A DNA stretch of 64,000 bases, taken from NCBI RefSeq assembly GCF_016906305.1, contig NZ_JADDOL010000014.1:1-64000 (forward strand), written 5' to 3'. Positions within the stretch are counted from its first letter, which is position 1; each line of letters begins with the position of its first letter. The DNA comes from Alloalcanivorax marinus (lineage in GTDB: Bacteria; Pseudomonadota; Gammaproteobacteria; Pseudomonadales; Alcanivoracaceae). Shown one piece after another: positions 19,687-30,175 of this stretch. A model generated the notes under the pieces. The model was given only the letters and a program-made list of their open reading frames with translations, was not told where the DNA came from and did no database searches. The translations under genes and the position numbers were made by a program.

Positions 19687-21330
19687 ATGAACCAAAACGG
19701 AGCGATATCTGCTCTCGCGGTCGCCGGCATGCTACTGGCCGGCTGCGGGGGCAGCTCATCGTCGGATTCCACCGCCGATGCCGCCAGCCCCTTCGTGAAG
19801 CAATGTGAGGCGCTGGCCGGGCTGCCGGTGGATGGCGGCAGCGTCACCACCGCCACTTACACCGCTGCCAGCGACGGCGACCCGTCCAGCGCTTTGTGGC
19901 CTGACCACTGCCTGGTCCGCGGGGCGATGAATGAGCGGACCGGCATCGACGGCAAACCTTACGCCTTGCGATTCGAGGTGCGGCTGCCTGCGGAGTGGAA
20001 CGACCGCCTGTATTACCAGGGCGGCAGTGGGGTGGACGGCACCCTGTTCACGGCGGTGGGGCGGTACGCCGGCGGTGGCAACACCCGCAACGCCCTGATC
20101 GACGGCTTCGCCGTGGTCACCACGGATTCCGGCCACCAGACCGAAGCCGGCGTAGCCAACGGCGCTTTCCTGTTCGGAGCCGACCCCCAGGCCCGTGATG
20201 AATACGGCGATATGCAGATTCCCCAGGTCACGGCCGCCGCGCGCACCGTGATCGAGCGCCTGTACGGCAGCCCGGACCAGTATGCCTACTTCGTCGGCTG
20301 CTCCAATGGAGGGCGCCAGGCTATGATCGCCGCCCAGCGGTACCCGGATCTGTTCAACGGCATCATTGCCTCGGCACCGGGGTTCCGGCTGGCCCAGGCG
20401 TCCATCCAGGCCCTCTACCAGGCCCAGCTCACCGCGGAAGTGGCGCCCATGGGGCAGGGCGGGGCGCCGGATTTGTCCCAAGGTCTCACCGACCAGGAAA
20501 AAACCGTGGTCCGGGACCGCATTCTGGACAGCTGCGACGCGATGGACGGTCTTGAGGACGGCATGGTCAATATGGTGTCCGCCTGCCAGCTGGATCCGAC
20601 GGAATGGGCATGCGGCCAGGGCGAGAGTGACAACTGTCTATCCCCGCAAAAAGCCGACTACGTGGCCGCCATGTTCGCCGGCGCTTACACCTCCGATGAC
20701 CAACTCATCTACGCTCCCTGGCCGTTCGATCCTGGTATGGTGGCCCAGTTCGGCAACCCCTTCCTGGGCATCTTCGCCGGCGAGGCTTCGCACATTTACA
20801 CCACGCCGCCCACCATCACCGAGGACCTGACCGGTTACGCCCTGAACGCGGACATCGACCAGGAATACCAGAAACTGCGCGCCACCAACGGCACTTTTCA
20901 GCGATCCGGTATCGACTTTACCAACGGTGAATCGCCGAACCTGGACGCCTTCCGCGCCAACGGCGGCAAGCTGATCATGCTCAACGGCAGCGCTGACCTG
21001 GCGTTCTCACCGCTGGACATGGCCGCCTACTACGACGAGGTGGAGGACCGTTACGGCCCGGCCACCGAGGACTTCCTGCGCGCCTACGTGATACCCGGCA
21101 TGGGCCACTGTTCCGGCGGCCAGGCCACCGACCAATTTGATTCCTTCCAGGCACTGCGGCAATGGGCGGAGCAGGGCAACCGGCCGGAGGCGATCACCGC
21201 CACCGCCGGTGACGGCACCCCCTGGCCCGGCCGCACCCGACCGCTTTGCCCCTATCCCAGCGCGGCCATCTACGACGGCGTGGGCAATCCGGAATCAGCG
21301 CAGAGCTTCCGCTGCGAAGACCCCCTCTAA
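19687..21330 (+). CDS. Tannase/feruloyl-esterase-family lipoprotein
   Basis: 547-aa secreted ester hydrolase. The start at 19687 has AAGGAG 8 bases upstream. It is a lipoprotein: hydrophobic signal and lipobox LLAGC with Cys20, then a Ser-rich linker. The tannase-family CS-D-HC pattern is complete: Ser206 in VGCSNGGRQ, Asp437 in NGSADLAFSP, His474 in GMGHCSGG, with cysteines next to Ser and His. Homologues split aromatic or hydroxy-acid esters (tannin, feruloyl, MHET, 3-hydroxybutyrate oligomers); which one cannot be told here. Monocistronic between a strong terminator upstream and a weaker hairpin downstream. Confidence 0.85.
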   Translation: MNQNGAISALAVAGMLLAGCGGSSSSDSTADAASPFVKQCEALAGLPVDGGSVTTATYTAASDGDPSSALWPDHCLVRGAMNERTGIDGKPYALRFEVRLPAEWNDRLYYQGGSGVDGTLFTAVGRYAGGGNTRNALIDGFAVVTTDSGHQTEAGVANGAFLFGADPQARDEYGDMQIPQVTAAARTVIERLYGSPDQYAYFVGCSNGGRQAMIAAQRYPDLFNGIIASAPGFRLAQASIQALYQAQLTAEVAPMGQGGAPDLSQGLTDQEKTVVRDRILDSCDAMDGLEDGMVNMVSACQLDPTEWACGQGESDNCLSPQKADYVAAMFAGAYTSDDQLIYAPWPFDPGMVAQFGNPFLGIFAGEASHIYTTPPTITEDLTGYALNADIDQEYQKLRATNGTFQRSGIDFTNGESPNLDAFRANGGKLIMLNGSADLAFSPLDMAAYYDEVEDRYGPATEDFLRAYVIPGMGHCSGGQATDQFDSFQALRQWAEQGNRPEAITATAGDGTPWPGRTRPLCPYPSAAIYDGVGNPESAQSFRCEDPL

Positions 21331-21345
21331 AAACCAACCCACCCG

Positions 21346-21370
21346 GGCGCACCTCCCGGTGCGCCTTTCT
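21346..21370 (+). terminator. Terminator after the tannase-family gene
   Basis: GGCGCACC (21346-21353), loop TCCC, GGTGCGCC (21358-21365), then TTTCT. Good stem, short T tract. Confidence 0.65.
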
Positions 21371-21433
21371 GTGTCGCGCCGCTGGCGGCGTCACTCGCAC
21401 AACGCCCGTCCGATCACCTCATGAACCAGAATT

Positions 21434-21457
21434 TTTATGCGTAATTTACGGGCCGCC
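21434..21457 (+). promoter_or_regulatory. Candidate KdpE-binding site upstream of the porin-kdp operon
   Basis: A 24-base block beginning TTTATGCGTAATTTAC and ending CCGCC agrees at 17 of 24 positions with the E. coli kdpFABC operator as I remember it (TTTATAC, T-run, TTTAC, ending CCCCGCC). It lies about 85 bases before the porin start and is much AT-richer than its surroundings. No convincing -35/-10 pair is seen downstream, as is common for activator-dependent promoters. Confidence 0.45.
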
Positions 21458-21539
21458 GGCATTCCCGAATAGAGAATTTACGCCTACCTCCCCGATGCTT
21501 GGCCGATCCAATCATCGCATCCAAGAGGGGAAAACGGGT

Positions 21540-22244
21540 ATGTCACCCAAGACGACTGGATCTCGCACTACCGGGTACATGGCCGGCGGAATACTGGTGC
21601 TGTGCGTATCGTCGGCGTCCGCCGCCGGGCCAGGCGGGACGGCCACGCTGACGTCCGATTATGTATGGCGGGGCTCATCACAAAGTCAGGAAGAGCCGGC
21701 CATGCAGGCCGGCTTCCATTACCAGCATACCTCCGGCGTTTATACCTCGGTGTGGGGTTCCACTGTGGATTTCGGAGCCGGCAGCGAGGCAACCAGTGAG
21801 TTTGATGTGGCCGCGGGCTGGGCGGGACCGATGGGCGATCGGTGGGCCATGGACGTGGCGGTTGTGCGGTATCTGTATCCGGGTACCGGAGAAGAGCTGA
21901 ATTGGAATGAACTCAATCTGGGTTTGACCTTGAACGATCAGTACAGCCTGCTGATCGGCTATTCCGATGATGCTCTGGCCAGTGATGCGGATGGTATCTA
22001 TACCGAGTTATCGGCCACCTTGCCAATCAGCGAGACCGTTTATATGGCCGGACAAGCCGGCTACTACCGGCTCGACGGCGATTATGCGGACAGCTACAAA
22101 CACGGCGTGGTCACTCTGGGATGGGGGTTCAGCGATCCTTTCGAGGTTGCCGTGAAACTGCACGGTACCGATTCCGCCGCCAAGCGTCTGTTTCCCGGGA
22201 TGGCCGGCACGCGGGGTGAAATCGCGTTGACGGCTTCGTTCTGA
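21540..22244 (+). CDS. TorF-family putative porin ahead of kdp
   Basis: 234-aa outer-membrane beta-barrel. The start at 21540 has AGAGGGG nine bases upstream; the longer upstream frame is non-coding. A signal peptide ends at SASAA, followed by GTATLTSDYVWRGSSQSQEEPAMQAGF, the opening of the TorF/TIGR02001 family (seen, family knowledge). Alternating amphipathic strands follow, ending in the terminal Phe (LTASF) typical of BAM substrates. Only 31 bases separate it from kdpA, with no terminator, so it is probably co-transcribed with kdp. A role in potassium entry across the outer membrane is inference. Confidence 0.8.
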   Translation: MSPKTTGSRTTGYMAGGILVLCVSSASAAGPGGTATLTSDYVWRGSSQSQEEPAMQAGFHYQHTSGVYTSVWGSTVDFGAGSEATSEFDVAAGWAGPMGDRWAMDVAVVRYLYPGTGEELNWNELNLGLTLNDQYSLLIGYSDDALASDADGIYTELSATLPISETVYMAGQAGYYRLDGDYADSYKHGVVTLGWGFSDPFEVAVKLHGTDSAAKRLFPGMAGTRGEIALTASF

Positions 22245-22275
22245 ACGTGACGGCGAAGTCTGGAGGGTACGGATC

Positions 22276-23979
22276 ATGATGGAATTTATTCTGGTGTTTA
22301 CGCTGGCCATCCTGCTCGGGTGGCCGTTGAGCAAGTATCTCGCCGCGGTGATGCGTGGCGCGCCGATGGGTGGTGATCGATTGTTCGCCTGGATCGAAAA
22401 CCCGATCTATCGACTGCTGGGCACCGATCCGGGCCGTGGCATGAGCTGGCGTGGTTACGCCGCCGCGTTCTTGGTCAGCAACCTGGTGCTGGGTGCCATC
22501 GTGTGGCTGATCCTGATGACCCAGGCCTGGCTCCCGTTGAACCCCAACGATGCGCCCAACATGAGCTGGGATCTGGCGCTGCACACGGCGGTATCGTTTC
22601 TCACCAATACCAACCAGCAGCATTATTCGGGGCAGGCGCAGCTTTCCTATCTGGCGCATCTGACCGGCATCGTGACGCTGCAGGTGATCACGCCGATGAT
22701 GGGGCTGGCGCTTGTGGTGGCCACCCTGAGAGGGCTGTTCGGCGGTCGTGCCCCGCGCACCGCGGGGGCCGGCGACGACCGCGCCGTGGACGTGGGCAAC
22801 TTCTGGGCCGATGTGATCCGCCCGACGTTGCGCTTTTTTCTGCCCCTGGCGCTGATCTGGACGGTACTGCTGACCAGCCAGGGGGTACCGGCCACCCTGG
22901 CCGGCGGGCCGGTGGTGCGCCCGCTGGATACCCTCGTGTCCATGCAGGAACAGAAAATCCCCCTGGGTCCGGTGGCGCCGATGGTGGCGGTGAAGCAGCT
23001 GGGCACCAATGGGGGAGGGTGGTTCGGCCCCAATTCCGCCGCGCCGCTGGAGAACCCCACTCCGTTTTCCAATCTGCTGGAAACGCTGGCGCTGCTGCTG
23101 ATCCCGGTGACCCTGGTATTGATGGTCGGCCGCTTCACCGGACGGCGCCGCTTCGGCGCCCTGGTGTTCGGCTGCATGCTGGTGATGTCGCTGATGTCCT
23201 CGGGAGCGGCGGTGTGGTCGGAAGGCTTTTCCGCGACGTCCTCGGACATCGCCCTGATGGAAGGCAAGGAAGTGCGCTTCGGCGCCGGGCCATCGGCACT
23301 GTGGGCCTCGCTCACCACGCAGACCTCCAACGGCTCGGTGAACGCCATGCACGACTCGCTGGCCCCGTTGACCGGCCTGGTCACGATCAGCGACATGCTC
23401 ATCAATGCCATCTGGGGCGGGATCGGGTCCGGCCTGCAGCAGTTCCTGGTGTATCTGATGTTGGCGGTGTTTCTCGCCGGTTTGATGACGGGGCGTACCC
23501 CGGAACTGTTTGGTCGCAAGATCGAAGCGCGGGAAGTGAAACTGCTGGCCGTGCTGGTTCTGCTGCAACCGCTGGCGCTGCTGGTGATGAGCGCCATCAC
23601 CCTGGCGGTGCCGGCGCTCACCGGCAATTCCAATCCCGGCTTCCATGGCATCAGCCAGGTGTTCTACGAGTACACCTCGGCCTTCGCCAACAACGGCTCC
23701 GGGTTCGAAGGTCTGGGCGACAACACGCTGTGGTGGAACCTGACCTGCGTACTGCTGTTGATCCTGGGCCGCTATCCCTATCTGGTGCTGCCGCTGATGA
23801 TCGCCGCTTCCCTGGCCGCCAAGCGACGCACGCCGGACAGCGCCGGCAGCCTGCAGGTGGAAACGCCCACCTTCGGCCTGACCCTGATCGCGGTGATCGC
23901 GATCCTGACTCTTCTTCAATTCATGCCCGTTCTGGTGCTCGGCCCGGTGGCCGATCACCTGGCATTGATCGCGCCTTGA
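22276..23979 (+). CDS. kdpA: Potassium-transporting ATPase, potassium-channel subunit KdpA
   Basis: 567-aa membrane subunit related to KcsA/Trk channels, forming the potassium filter of the high-affinity Kdp pump. The four P-loops are visible: [10 protein letters not shown] (about 116), [13 protein letters not shown] (about 242), [11 protein letters not shown] (about 350) and [10 protein letters not shown] (about 473). A GGAGGG site lies 8 bases before the start at 22276. No kdpF-like small gene is found between the porin and kdpA. Confidence 0.97.
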   Translation: MMEFILVFTLAILLGWPLSKYLAAVMRGAPMGGDRLFAWIENPIYRLLGTDPGRGMSWRGYAAAFLVSNLVLGAIVWLILMTQAWLPLNPNDAPNMSWDLALHTAVSFLTNTNQQHYSGQAQLSYLAHLTGIVTLQVITPMMGLALVVATLRGLFGGRAPRTAGAGDDRAVDVGNFWADVIRPTLRFFLPLALIWTVLLTSQGVPATLAGGPVVRPLDTLVSMQEQKIPLGPVAPMVAVKQLGTNGGGWFGPNSAAPLENPTPFSNLLETLALLLIPVTLVLMVGRFTGRRRFGALVFGCMLVMSLMSSGAAVWSEGFSATSSDIALMEGKEVRFGAGPSALWASLTTQTSNGSVNAMHDSLAPLTGLVTISDMLINAIWGGIGSGLQQFLVYLMLAVFLAGLMTGRTPELFGRKIEAREVKLLAVLVLLQPLALLVMSAITLAVPALTGNSNPGFHGISQVFYEYTSAFANNGSGFEGLGDNTLWWNLTCVLLLILGRYPYLVLPLMIAASLAAKRRTPDSAGSLQVETPTFGLTLIAVIAILTLLQFMPVLVLGPVADHLALIAP

Positions 23980-23989
23980 GGAGCTGATC

Positions 23990-26026
23990 ATGAATCGTTC
24001 GAACCCAAATGGCGCCGCCCGACGGGATGCCGTCCCGGCGGAGCACGAATATCGGGCCGCGCTGGTCAGTGCTCTGATCAAGCTCGCGCCCCATCGGATC
24101 ATTCGCAACCCGGTGATGGCGGTGGTGTGGCTGGGCACGGTGCTGACCGCTCTGTTGGCGCTGGCCGGCCAGGCCTCCGCCGGTTTTGGCTGGAGCGTCA
24201 CCCTGATTCTGTTGGTGACGGTGCTGTTCAGCAATTTCGCCGAAGCGGTGGCCGAGTCCCGGGGACGGGGCCAGGCCGCGTCGCTGCGCCGCGCACGCCG
24301 GGATCTGATCGCGCACCGGTTATCGGACGACGGCGCGCTCCTTGAAGTGTCCGCCTCGGAACTGCGCGCCGGGGACCGGGTGGCGGTGGAAGCGGGTCAG
24401 CTGATTCCCGCCGACGGCGAGATCGAGGAGGGCCTGGCGTCGGTGAACGAAGCGGCGGTGACCGGCGAATCCGCGCCTGTGCTGCGCGAGGCGGGCACCG
24501 ATCGCTCCGGGGTGATCGGCGGCACCAAGGTGCTGTCCGACCGCATCGTGGTGCGCGTCACGGCGGAGCCGGGCAACAGTTTCCTGGATCGCATGATCGC
24601 GCTGGTGGAAGGCTCCAACCGCCAGAAAACCCCCAACGAAGTGGCGCTGGGCATTCTGCTCACGGTAATGACGCTGACCTTCGCCATCGTGGTGTTCACC
24701 TTGCCCTTTATCGCCGGTTTCGTGGGCGTGCAAATCAACCTGATTCTGCTGATCGCGCTGCTGGTCTGTTTGATCCCCACCACCATCGGCGGTCTGCTGC
24801 CGGCCATCGGCATCGCCGGCATGAACCGCGCCTTGAGGGCAAATGTGCTGGCCAAGTCGGGCAAAGCGGTGGAAGTGGCCGGCGACGTGGATGTGCTGCT
24901 TCTCGACAAGACCGGCACCATCACCCACGGCGACCGCCAGGCCACGGGTTTCCACGCGCTTGAAGGATGTGACAAGGAGCGGCTGGTGGAAGCGGCGCTG
25001 CTGGCGTCCCTGGCCGACCCGACGCCGGAGGGCAAGTCGATTGTGGTGCTGGCCAGACGCGAAGGCGGCGACATGGAGCAACCGGCAGGCGCGGAGTTCT
25101 TGCCGTTTTCCGCGCAAAGCCGCATGTCCGGTGTGAATCTCTCCGAGGGCCGGATGATCCGCAAAGGCGCCATGGACGCCATCGTGGAGCATGTGCGCGG
25201 CCTGGGCGGCCGGCAGCCGGACGGGCTGGACGCGCTGGTTTCCGAGGTGGCGCGCAAAGGCGCCACGCCGCTGGTGGTGAGCGAAGGCGCCAGCGTGCTC
25301 GGCGTGGTGGAGCTGTCCGATGTGATCAAGCATGGCATCAAGGAGCGTTTCGCCAGGCTGCGCGAGATGGGCGTCAGAACCGTCATGATCACCGGCGATA
25401 ACACGCTCACCGCCGCCAGCATCGCCGCCCAGGCCGGGGTCGACGACTATCTCGCCGAGGCGCGCCCGGAGGACAAGCTGGCACGCATTCGTGAAGAGCA
25501 GGCCAAGGGCCATCTGGTGGCGATGGTGGGCGACGGCACCAATGATGCGCCGGCGCTGGCGCAGGCCGATATTGGCCTGGCCATGAACTCGGGCACCCAG
25601 GCCGCCAAGGAAGCCGGCAATATGGTCGACCTGGATTCCGACCCCACCAAGCTGCTGGCCGTGGTGGAAATCGGCAAGCAGCAGTTGATCACGCGCGGCG
25701 CGTTGACCACCTTTTCGCTGGCCAATGACGTGTCCAAGTACTTCGCCATCCTGCCCGCCCTGTTCGCCGCCGCCATTCCGCAAATGGCGGTATTGAATGT
25801 GATGGCCCTGGGCAGTCCCACCAGCGCGGTGCTCTCGGCGCTGATTTTCAACGCCGTCATCATCCCGCTGCTCATCCCTCTGGCCTTGCGCGGCGTGCGC
25901 TTCAAACCCGCCAGCGCCACCGAGCTGCTGCGTAACAACATGCTGATCTACGGCGTCGGCGGTGTGCTGCTGCCGTTCGTGGCGATCAAACTCATCGACG
26001 TCGCGCTGGGCGCGATCTTCTTCTGA
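23990..26026 (+). CDS. kdpB: Potassium-transporting P-type ATPase catalytic subunit KdpB
   Basis: 678-aa P-type ATPase that drives KdpA. Seen: actuator motif VTGESAPV, phosphorylation motif LLDKTGTIT with Asp306 (Asp307 in E. coli), the hinge [16 protein letters not shown], and membrane segment [20 protein letters not shown]. It starts 10 bases after kdpA. Length and motifs are complete, so the enzyme should be functional. Confidence 0.97.
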   Translation: MNRSNPNGAARRDAVPAEHEYRAALVSALIKLAPHRIIRNPVMAVVWLGTVLTALLALAGQASAGFGWSVTLILLVTVLFSNFAEAVAESRGRGQAASLRRARRDLIAHRLSDDGALLEVSASELRAGDRVAVEAGQLIPADGEIEEGLASVNEAAVTGESAPVLREAGTDRSGVIGGTKVLSDRIVVRVTAEPGNSFLDRMIALVEGSNRQKTPNEVALGILLTVMTLTFAIVVFTLPFIAGFVGVQINLILLIALLVCLIPTTIGGLLPAIGIAGMNRALRANVLAKSGKAVEVAGDVDVLLLDKTGTITHGDRQATGFHALEGCDKERLVEAALLASLADPTPEGKSIVVLARREGGDMEQPAGAEFLPFSAQSRMSGVNLSEGRMIRKGAMDAIVEHVRGLGGRQPDGLDALVSEVARKGATPLVVSEGASVLGVVELSDVIKHGIKERFARLREMGVRTVMITGDNTLTAASIAAQAGVDDYLAEARPEDKLARIREEQAKGHLVAMVGDGTNDAPALAQADIGLAMNSGTQAAKEAGNMVDLDSDPTKLLAVVEIGKQQLITRGALTTFSLANDVSKYFAILPALFAAAIPQMAVLNVMALGSPTSAVLSALIFNAVIIPLLIPLALRGVRFKPASATELLRNNMLIYGVGGVLLPFVAIKLIDVALGAIFF

Positions 26027-26040
26027 GCGAGGACATCACC

Positions 26041-26673
26041 ATGGTGAACGTTATTTCTTCTCCTTCCACCCCCGACACCGGACCGGTGTCGGACCAGGAT
26101 GTGCTCCGGGCATCGCTGGGCCTGGCGGTGGTGGCGGTGGTGCTGTTCGGCCTGGTTTACCCGCTGATTGGCGTGGGGGTAGGGCAGGTGCTGTTCAACG
26201 ACCAGGCCAACGGCAGTCTGATCGGCGACGGGGAGCGGATACTGGGCTCGACACTGGTGGCGCAGCCGTTCGCCGGCGAGGGCTACTTCCGGCCCCGTCC
26301 GTCCGCCGTGGACCACCAGCCCATGGCCGCCGGTGGCAGCAACGCGGCACGTACCAATCCGGCGTTGCGCGAGCGTATCGAAAGCGCCCGTCAGGCAGTG
26401 GCCGACCGGGAGGGCGTTCCCCTGGACCAGGTACCCGGTGATCTGGTGACGCAATCCGGTGGCGGCTTCGATCCGCACATCAGCCCGGACAGCGCGGCCA
26501 TCCAGGTGGCGCGGGTGGCCCGTGGCCGGGGCCTGACGCCCGCTGTGGTGAGCGAGCTGGTACGGGCGCATACTCAGGGCCGGCAGTTCGGATGGCTCGG
26601 CGCGCCCGGCGTCAATGTACTGACCCTGAACCTGGCGCTGGACGCCCTGGCGCCGCCGCGAACGCCAGAATAA
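26041..26673 (+). CDS. kdpC: Potassium-transporting ATPase subunit KdpC
   Basis: 210-aa subunit with one N-terminal membrane helix (about 20-42) and a periplasmic domain. Family motifs: LVAQPFAGEGYFRPRPSAVD, GGSNAARTNPAL, and the C-terminal LGAPGVNVLTLNLALD. It stabilises the KdpAB complex. The N-terminus is about ten residues longer than in E. coli. It lies 14 bases after kdpB. Confidence 0.96.
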   Translation: MVNVISSPSTPDTGPVSDQDVLRASLGLAVVAVVLFGLVYPLIGVGVGQVLFNDQANGSLIGDGERILGSTLVAQPFAGEGYFRPRPSAVDHQPMAAGGSNAARTNPALRERIESARQAVADREGVPLDQVPGDLVTQSGGGFDPHISPDSAAIQVARVARGRGLTPAVVSELVRAHTQGRQFGWLGAPGVNVLTLNLALDALAPPRTPE

Positions 26674-26703
26674 GGCTGCCGCCACCGGTACGAGGACAAC
26701 ACG

Positions 26704-29430
26704 ATGACGGCGGAACACACCCGACAGGCGGACGCCTTGCTCGGCGAAATCCAGCGGCGGGCCGCCGGCCGGCTGACGGTCTTTCTCGGCGCCGCCCCCG
26801 GCGTCGGCAAGACCTACGCCATGCTGGCGCGGGCCCGGGAACTGCGCGCCCAGGGCGTGGACGTGGTGATCGGGCTGGTCGAAACCCACGGTCGCCCGGA
26901 AACCCGGGCGCTGATGGACGGCCTGCCGTCGGTGCCGCGCCGGAGCGTCGACTACCAGGGCCACCGGCTTGAGGAACTGGATCTGGACGCGCTGCTGGCC
27001 CGCAAGCCGGCGGTGGCGCTGGTGGACGAACTGGCCCACCGCAACGTGCCCGGCAGCCGCCACGAACGCCGCTGGCAGGACGTGGAAGAGCTGCTGGACG
27101 CCGGCATCGACGTTTACACCACCCTCAATATCCAGCACCTGGAAAGCCTCAACGATGTGGTGCATCAGATCACCGGCGTGCGGGTCACGGAAACGGTGCC
27201 GGACTCCCTGTTCGAACGCCTGCGCGATATCCGCCTGGTGGACCTGCCGGCCCGGGAACTGATCGAACGGCTCAACCAGGGCAAGGTGTATCTGCCGGAG
27301 CAGGCCGCGCAGGCGCTGCAGTCGTTTTTCTCGCCGGCCAACCTCACCGCCCTGCGGGAGCTGGCCATGCAGACCGTGTCCGAGCACGTGGACATGGATC
27401 TGCGCGAAGCCCGGGCGGCCCGGGGGCTGGCCGGCACGCCGGTGGCGCGCCATATACTGATCGCCATCGACGGTCAGGGCCAATCGGAATATCTGGTGCG
27501 CGCCGGCGCCCGCATCGCCGAACGGCGCGGCGCGCCCTGGTCGGTGGTCACCGTCGACACCGGCCGTTCCGCCCGCGCCGCCGACCCGCAGGCGGCGGAG
27601 CAGGGCGCCGGGACCCGCCGACTCACCCGGGCGGGTGCCGAGCAGCGGCGGCAGATCGAGCTGGACCGGGCGTTCGCGCTGGCGCGCACCCTGGGCGGCG
27701 CCACCGCCGTTCTGCACGACACCGACGTGGCGCGGGCCCTGCTGGACGCGGCGGCGGCACGGGGCGCCCGCGCCATCGTGGTGGGGCGCACCCGGGAACG
27801 GCCCATCGCCCGCGTCTTCAACCGCACCATCAGCCAGCGACTGCTGCGGCGGGGCGCCCGCTACGAGCTGACCATCGTCAATACGCCGCCGGCGCGGCGT
27901 CGGGAGCGGGCAGGGGGCCTGGCCAGCGGACCCCTGGGCGGCGGCGACGCGCTGCTGGCGCTGGCCGCCTCCGCCGGCGCCGTGGGCGCGGCGATGGTGG
28001 CGGAGCGCATCGTCGGCCTGCAGGACGTGTCCATGGTGTTTCTGGTGGCGGTGCTGATGACCGCTGCCCGCTCCCGCATGACCACGGCGGTGGCCACCGC
28101 CGTGCTGTGCTTTCTGGCCTATAATTTCTTCTTTATCCAGCCGCTCTATACCTTCTATATCAGCGCCTACCGGGGCGTGGCCACGGTGCTGCTGTTCCTG
28201 GTGGCGGCGCTGATCGCCGGACGGCTGGCGTCCACGCTGCGTCAGCAGGTGGTCGCCCTGCGCACCGCCAATGCCCACGCCACCGCCATGCAGAAGCTGG
28301 GCCGGCGGCTGGCCGCCGCCGCCGACCTGGGCCAGGTGATCGAGGCCGGCGCCTCGGTGCTCAAGGACACCCTGGGCGCCGACGCCTGGGTCCGTATCGA
28401 CACCGGCGAGGGCCCCGCCGGGGCCGAGCTTAACGAAAAGGACCGGGCGGCGGCGGATTGGACCCGGCAGCACGGTCAGCCCAGCGGCCGCTACACCGAC
28501 ACCCTGAGCCAGTCCGATTGGTGGTTCCTGCCGATCCGCTCCGACCAGGACACCCTGGGCGTGCAGGGGCTGCGGTTCGCCCCGTCGATCCAGCGCCTGT
28601 CCTTCGAGCAGCGCCGGCTGGCGGAGCGCATGGCCGACGACATCGGCCAGGCGGTGCTGCGGGTGCGGCTGGTCTCCGAGCTGGAGCAGGCCAAGGTGGC
28701 GGGGGAGACCGAGCGCCTGCGCTCGGCGCTGCTGTCGTCGGTCTCCCATGACCTGCGCTCGCCGCTGTCGTCCATGATCGGCGCCGCCGACAGCCTGGAC
28801 CGCTACGGCGACCGCATGGACGAGGACGATCGCCGCAGCCTGCTGCAGACCATCCGCCTGGAGGGCGAACGGCTGGATCGCTATATTCAGAACCTGCTGG
28901 ACATGACCCGCCTGGGCCAGCAGGGCCTGTCCCTGACCCGGGACTGGATCGGCGTGGACGAACTGGTCGGCTCCGCCGCCCGCCGGCTGCAGCGCTACCA
29001 GCCCCGGGTACGCATCGAGACCCGGGTGAGCGCCGACCTGCCGCCGCTGTACGTGCATCCGGCGCTGATCGAGCAGGCGATCTTCAACGTGATGGAAAAC
29101 GCCGCCAAATTCTCGCCGGCGGACCAGCCCATCCGGGTCAGCGCGCGGCGCCTCCATGGCCAGCTGCGCCTGGACGTCACCGACCGGGGCCCGGGCATCC
29201 CCGAGGACCAGCGCCGCCGCATCTTCGACATGTTCTACAGCGTGGAACGCGGCGACCGGGGCCAGCAGGGCACCGGCCTGGGGCTGACCATCGTGCAGGG
29301 CATCGTCGGCGCCCACATGGGCAAGGTGGAAGCGCTGCCCGGCCCCGACGGCCACGGCACCACCGTGCGCATCACCTTACCCTGGGACCAACCCGACGAA
29401 GAGGAGCAGGGCAGTGACCCCGAACACTGA
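26704..29430 (+). CDS. kdpD: Turgor/potassium-sensing histidine kinase KdpD
   Basis: 908-aa sensor kinase. The N-terminal KdpD domain has Walker A GAAPGVGKTYAML (about 29-41) and VDELAHRNVPGSRHERRWQDVEEL. A Usp-like domain follows at about 250-370 (HILIAIDGQ). Four helices (DUF4118; FLAYNFFFIQPLYTFYISAY) precede a GAF region, then the H-box SSVSHDLRSPLSSMIGAADSL (His about 681), N-box NVMENAAKFSP and G-boxes DRGPGIP and GTGLGLTIVQGI. It phosphorylates KdpE when potassium is low. It starts 30 bases after kdpC and overlaps kdpE. Confidence 0.96.
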   Translation: MTAEHTRQADALLGEIQRRAAGRLTVFLGAAPGVGKTYAMLARARELRAQGVDVVIGLVETHGRPETRALMDGLPSVPRRSVDYQGHRLEELDLDALLARKPAVALVDELAHRNVPGSRHERRWQDVEELLDAGIDVYTTLNIQHLESLNDVVHQITGVRVTETVPDSLFERLRDIRLVDLPARELIERLNQGKVYLPEQAAQALQSFFSPANLTALRELAMQTVSEHVDMDLREARAARGLAGTPVARHILIAIDGQGQSEYLVRAGARIAERRGAPWSVVTVDTGRSARAADPQAAEQGAGTRRLTRAGAEQRRQIELDRAFALARTLGGATAVLHDTDVARALLDAAAARGARAIVVGRTRERPIARVFNRTISQRLLRRGARYELTIVNTPPARRRERAGGLASGPLGGGDALLALAASAGAVGAAMVAERIVGLQDVSMVFLVAVLMTAARSRMTTAVATAVLCFLAYNFFFIQPLYTFYISAYRGVATVLLFLVAALIAGRLASTLRQQVVALRTANAHATAMQKLGRRLAAAADLGQVIEAGASVLKDTLGADAWVRIDTGEGPAGAELNEKDRAAADWTRQHGQPSGRYTDTLSQSDWWFLPIRSDQDTLGVQGLRFAPSIQRLSFEQRRLAERMADDIGQAVLRVRLVSELEQAKVAGETERLRSALLSSVSHDLRSPLSSMIGAADSLDRYGDRMDEDDRRSLLQTIRLEGERLDRYIQNLLDMTRLGQQGLSLTRDWIGVDELVGSAARRLQRYQPRVRIETRVSADLPPLYVHPALIEQAIFNVMENAAKFSPADQPIRVSARRLHGQLRLDVTDRGPGIPEDQRRRIFDMFYSVERGDRGQQGTGLGLTIVQGIVGAHMGKVEALPGPDGHGTTVRITLPWDQPDEEEQGSDPEH

Positions 29431-30172
29431 ACCGCGGCGCGCCGAACCGGCACCCCCCGAGTCCGGCCCGGCCCCCCGGGTGCTGGTGATCGACGATGAA
29501 CCGCAAATTCGCAAGTTCGTCGACATCAGCCTGCGCGCCCAGGGCTACCGCACCGAGCTGGCGGACACCGGCGGCCAGGGGCTGGCCGTGCTGGCCAGCA
29601 AGGGCGCCGATCTGGTGATCCTGGATCTGGGCCTGCCGGACATGGACGGCCGCGAGGTGCTGATCGAGCTGCGCCAATGGTCGCCGGTGCCGGTGATCGT
29701 GCTCACGGTGCGCGCCGACGAGGCGGAAAAAGTGGCGCTGCTGGACGCCGGCGCCAACGATTACGTGACCAAGCCGTTCGGCATCGAGGAACTGATGGCG
29801 CGCATCCGGGCGTTTCTGCGCAACGCCCATCGCGGCCAGGATGCGGGCCCGGCGTACGACGATGGCGAACTGCGCATCGATCTGGCGCGCCGGGACGTGC
29901 GGCTGCACGGTGAACCGGTGACGCTGACGCGCAAGGAGTTCGCCTTGCTGGCCACGCTGTCCCGGCAACCGGGCCGGCTGATCACCCAGTCGCAGCTACT
30001 GCGCGAGATCTGGGGGCCGACCCATGTGCAGGACGCTCATTATCTGCGGATCCTGGTGGCGAAGCTGCGCCAGAAGCTCAAGGACGACGCCACCGCGCCG
30101 CGATACATCATTACCGACCCGGGCGTGGGCCTGCGATTCCTGGAGCGGACCCCGCCCGGGGATCCTCGTTGA
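29414..30172 (+). CDS. kdpE: Response regulator KdpE (OmpR family)
   Basis: 252-aa regulator. The receiver domain has DDEP (acidic pocket), phospho-Asp in VILDLGLPDMDG and Lys in VTKPFG. An OmpR-type winged helix follows (LTRKEFALLATLSRQPGRLITQSQLL; HYLRILVAKLRQKL). The start is GTG 29414, overlapping kdpD by 17 bases, with GAGGAGCAGG just upstream. The N-terminus carries about 20 extra residues rich in Pro and Glu before the receiver. Its stop (30170-30172) sits 3 bases from the left end of the dif-inserted element. Confidence 0.95.
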   Translation: MTPNTEPRRAEPAPPESGPAPRVLVIDDEPQIRKFVDISLRAQGYRTELADTGGQGLAVLASKGADLVILDLGLPDMDGREVLIELRQWSPVPVIVLTVRADEAEKVALLDAGANDYVTKPFGIEELMARIRAFLRNAHRGQDAGPAYDDGELRIDLARRDVRLHGEPVTLTRKEFALLATLSRQPGRLITQSQLLREIWGPTHVQDAHYLRILVAKLRQKLKDDATAPRYIITDPGVGLRFLERTPPGDPR

Positions 30173-30175
30173 GTA

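Noticed and set aside
25948-29355. 1135-codon open frame antisense to kdpD
   Set aside because: A by-product of high GC. It is His/Gly/Arg-rich without family motifs, while the opposite strand encodes a textbook KdpD.
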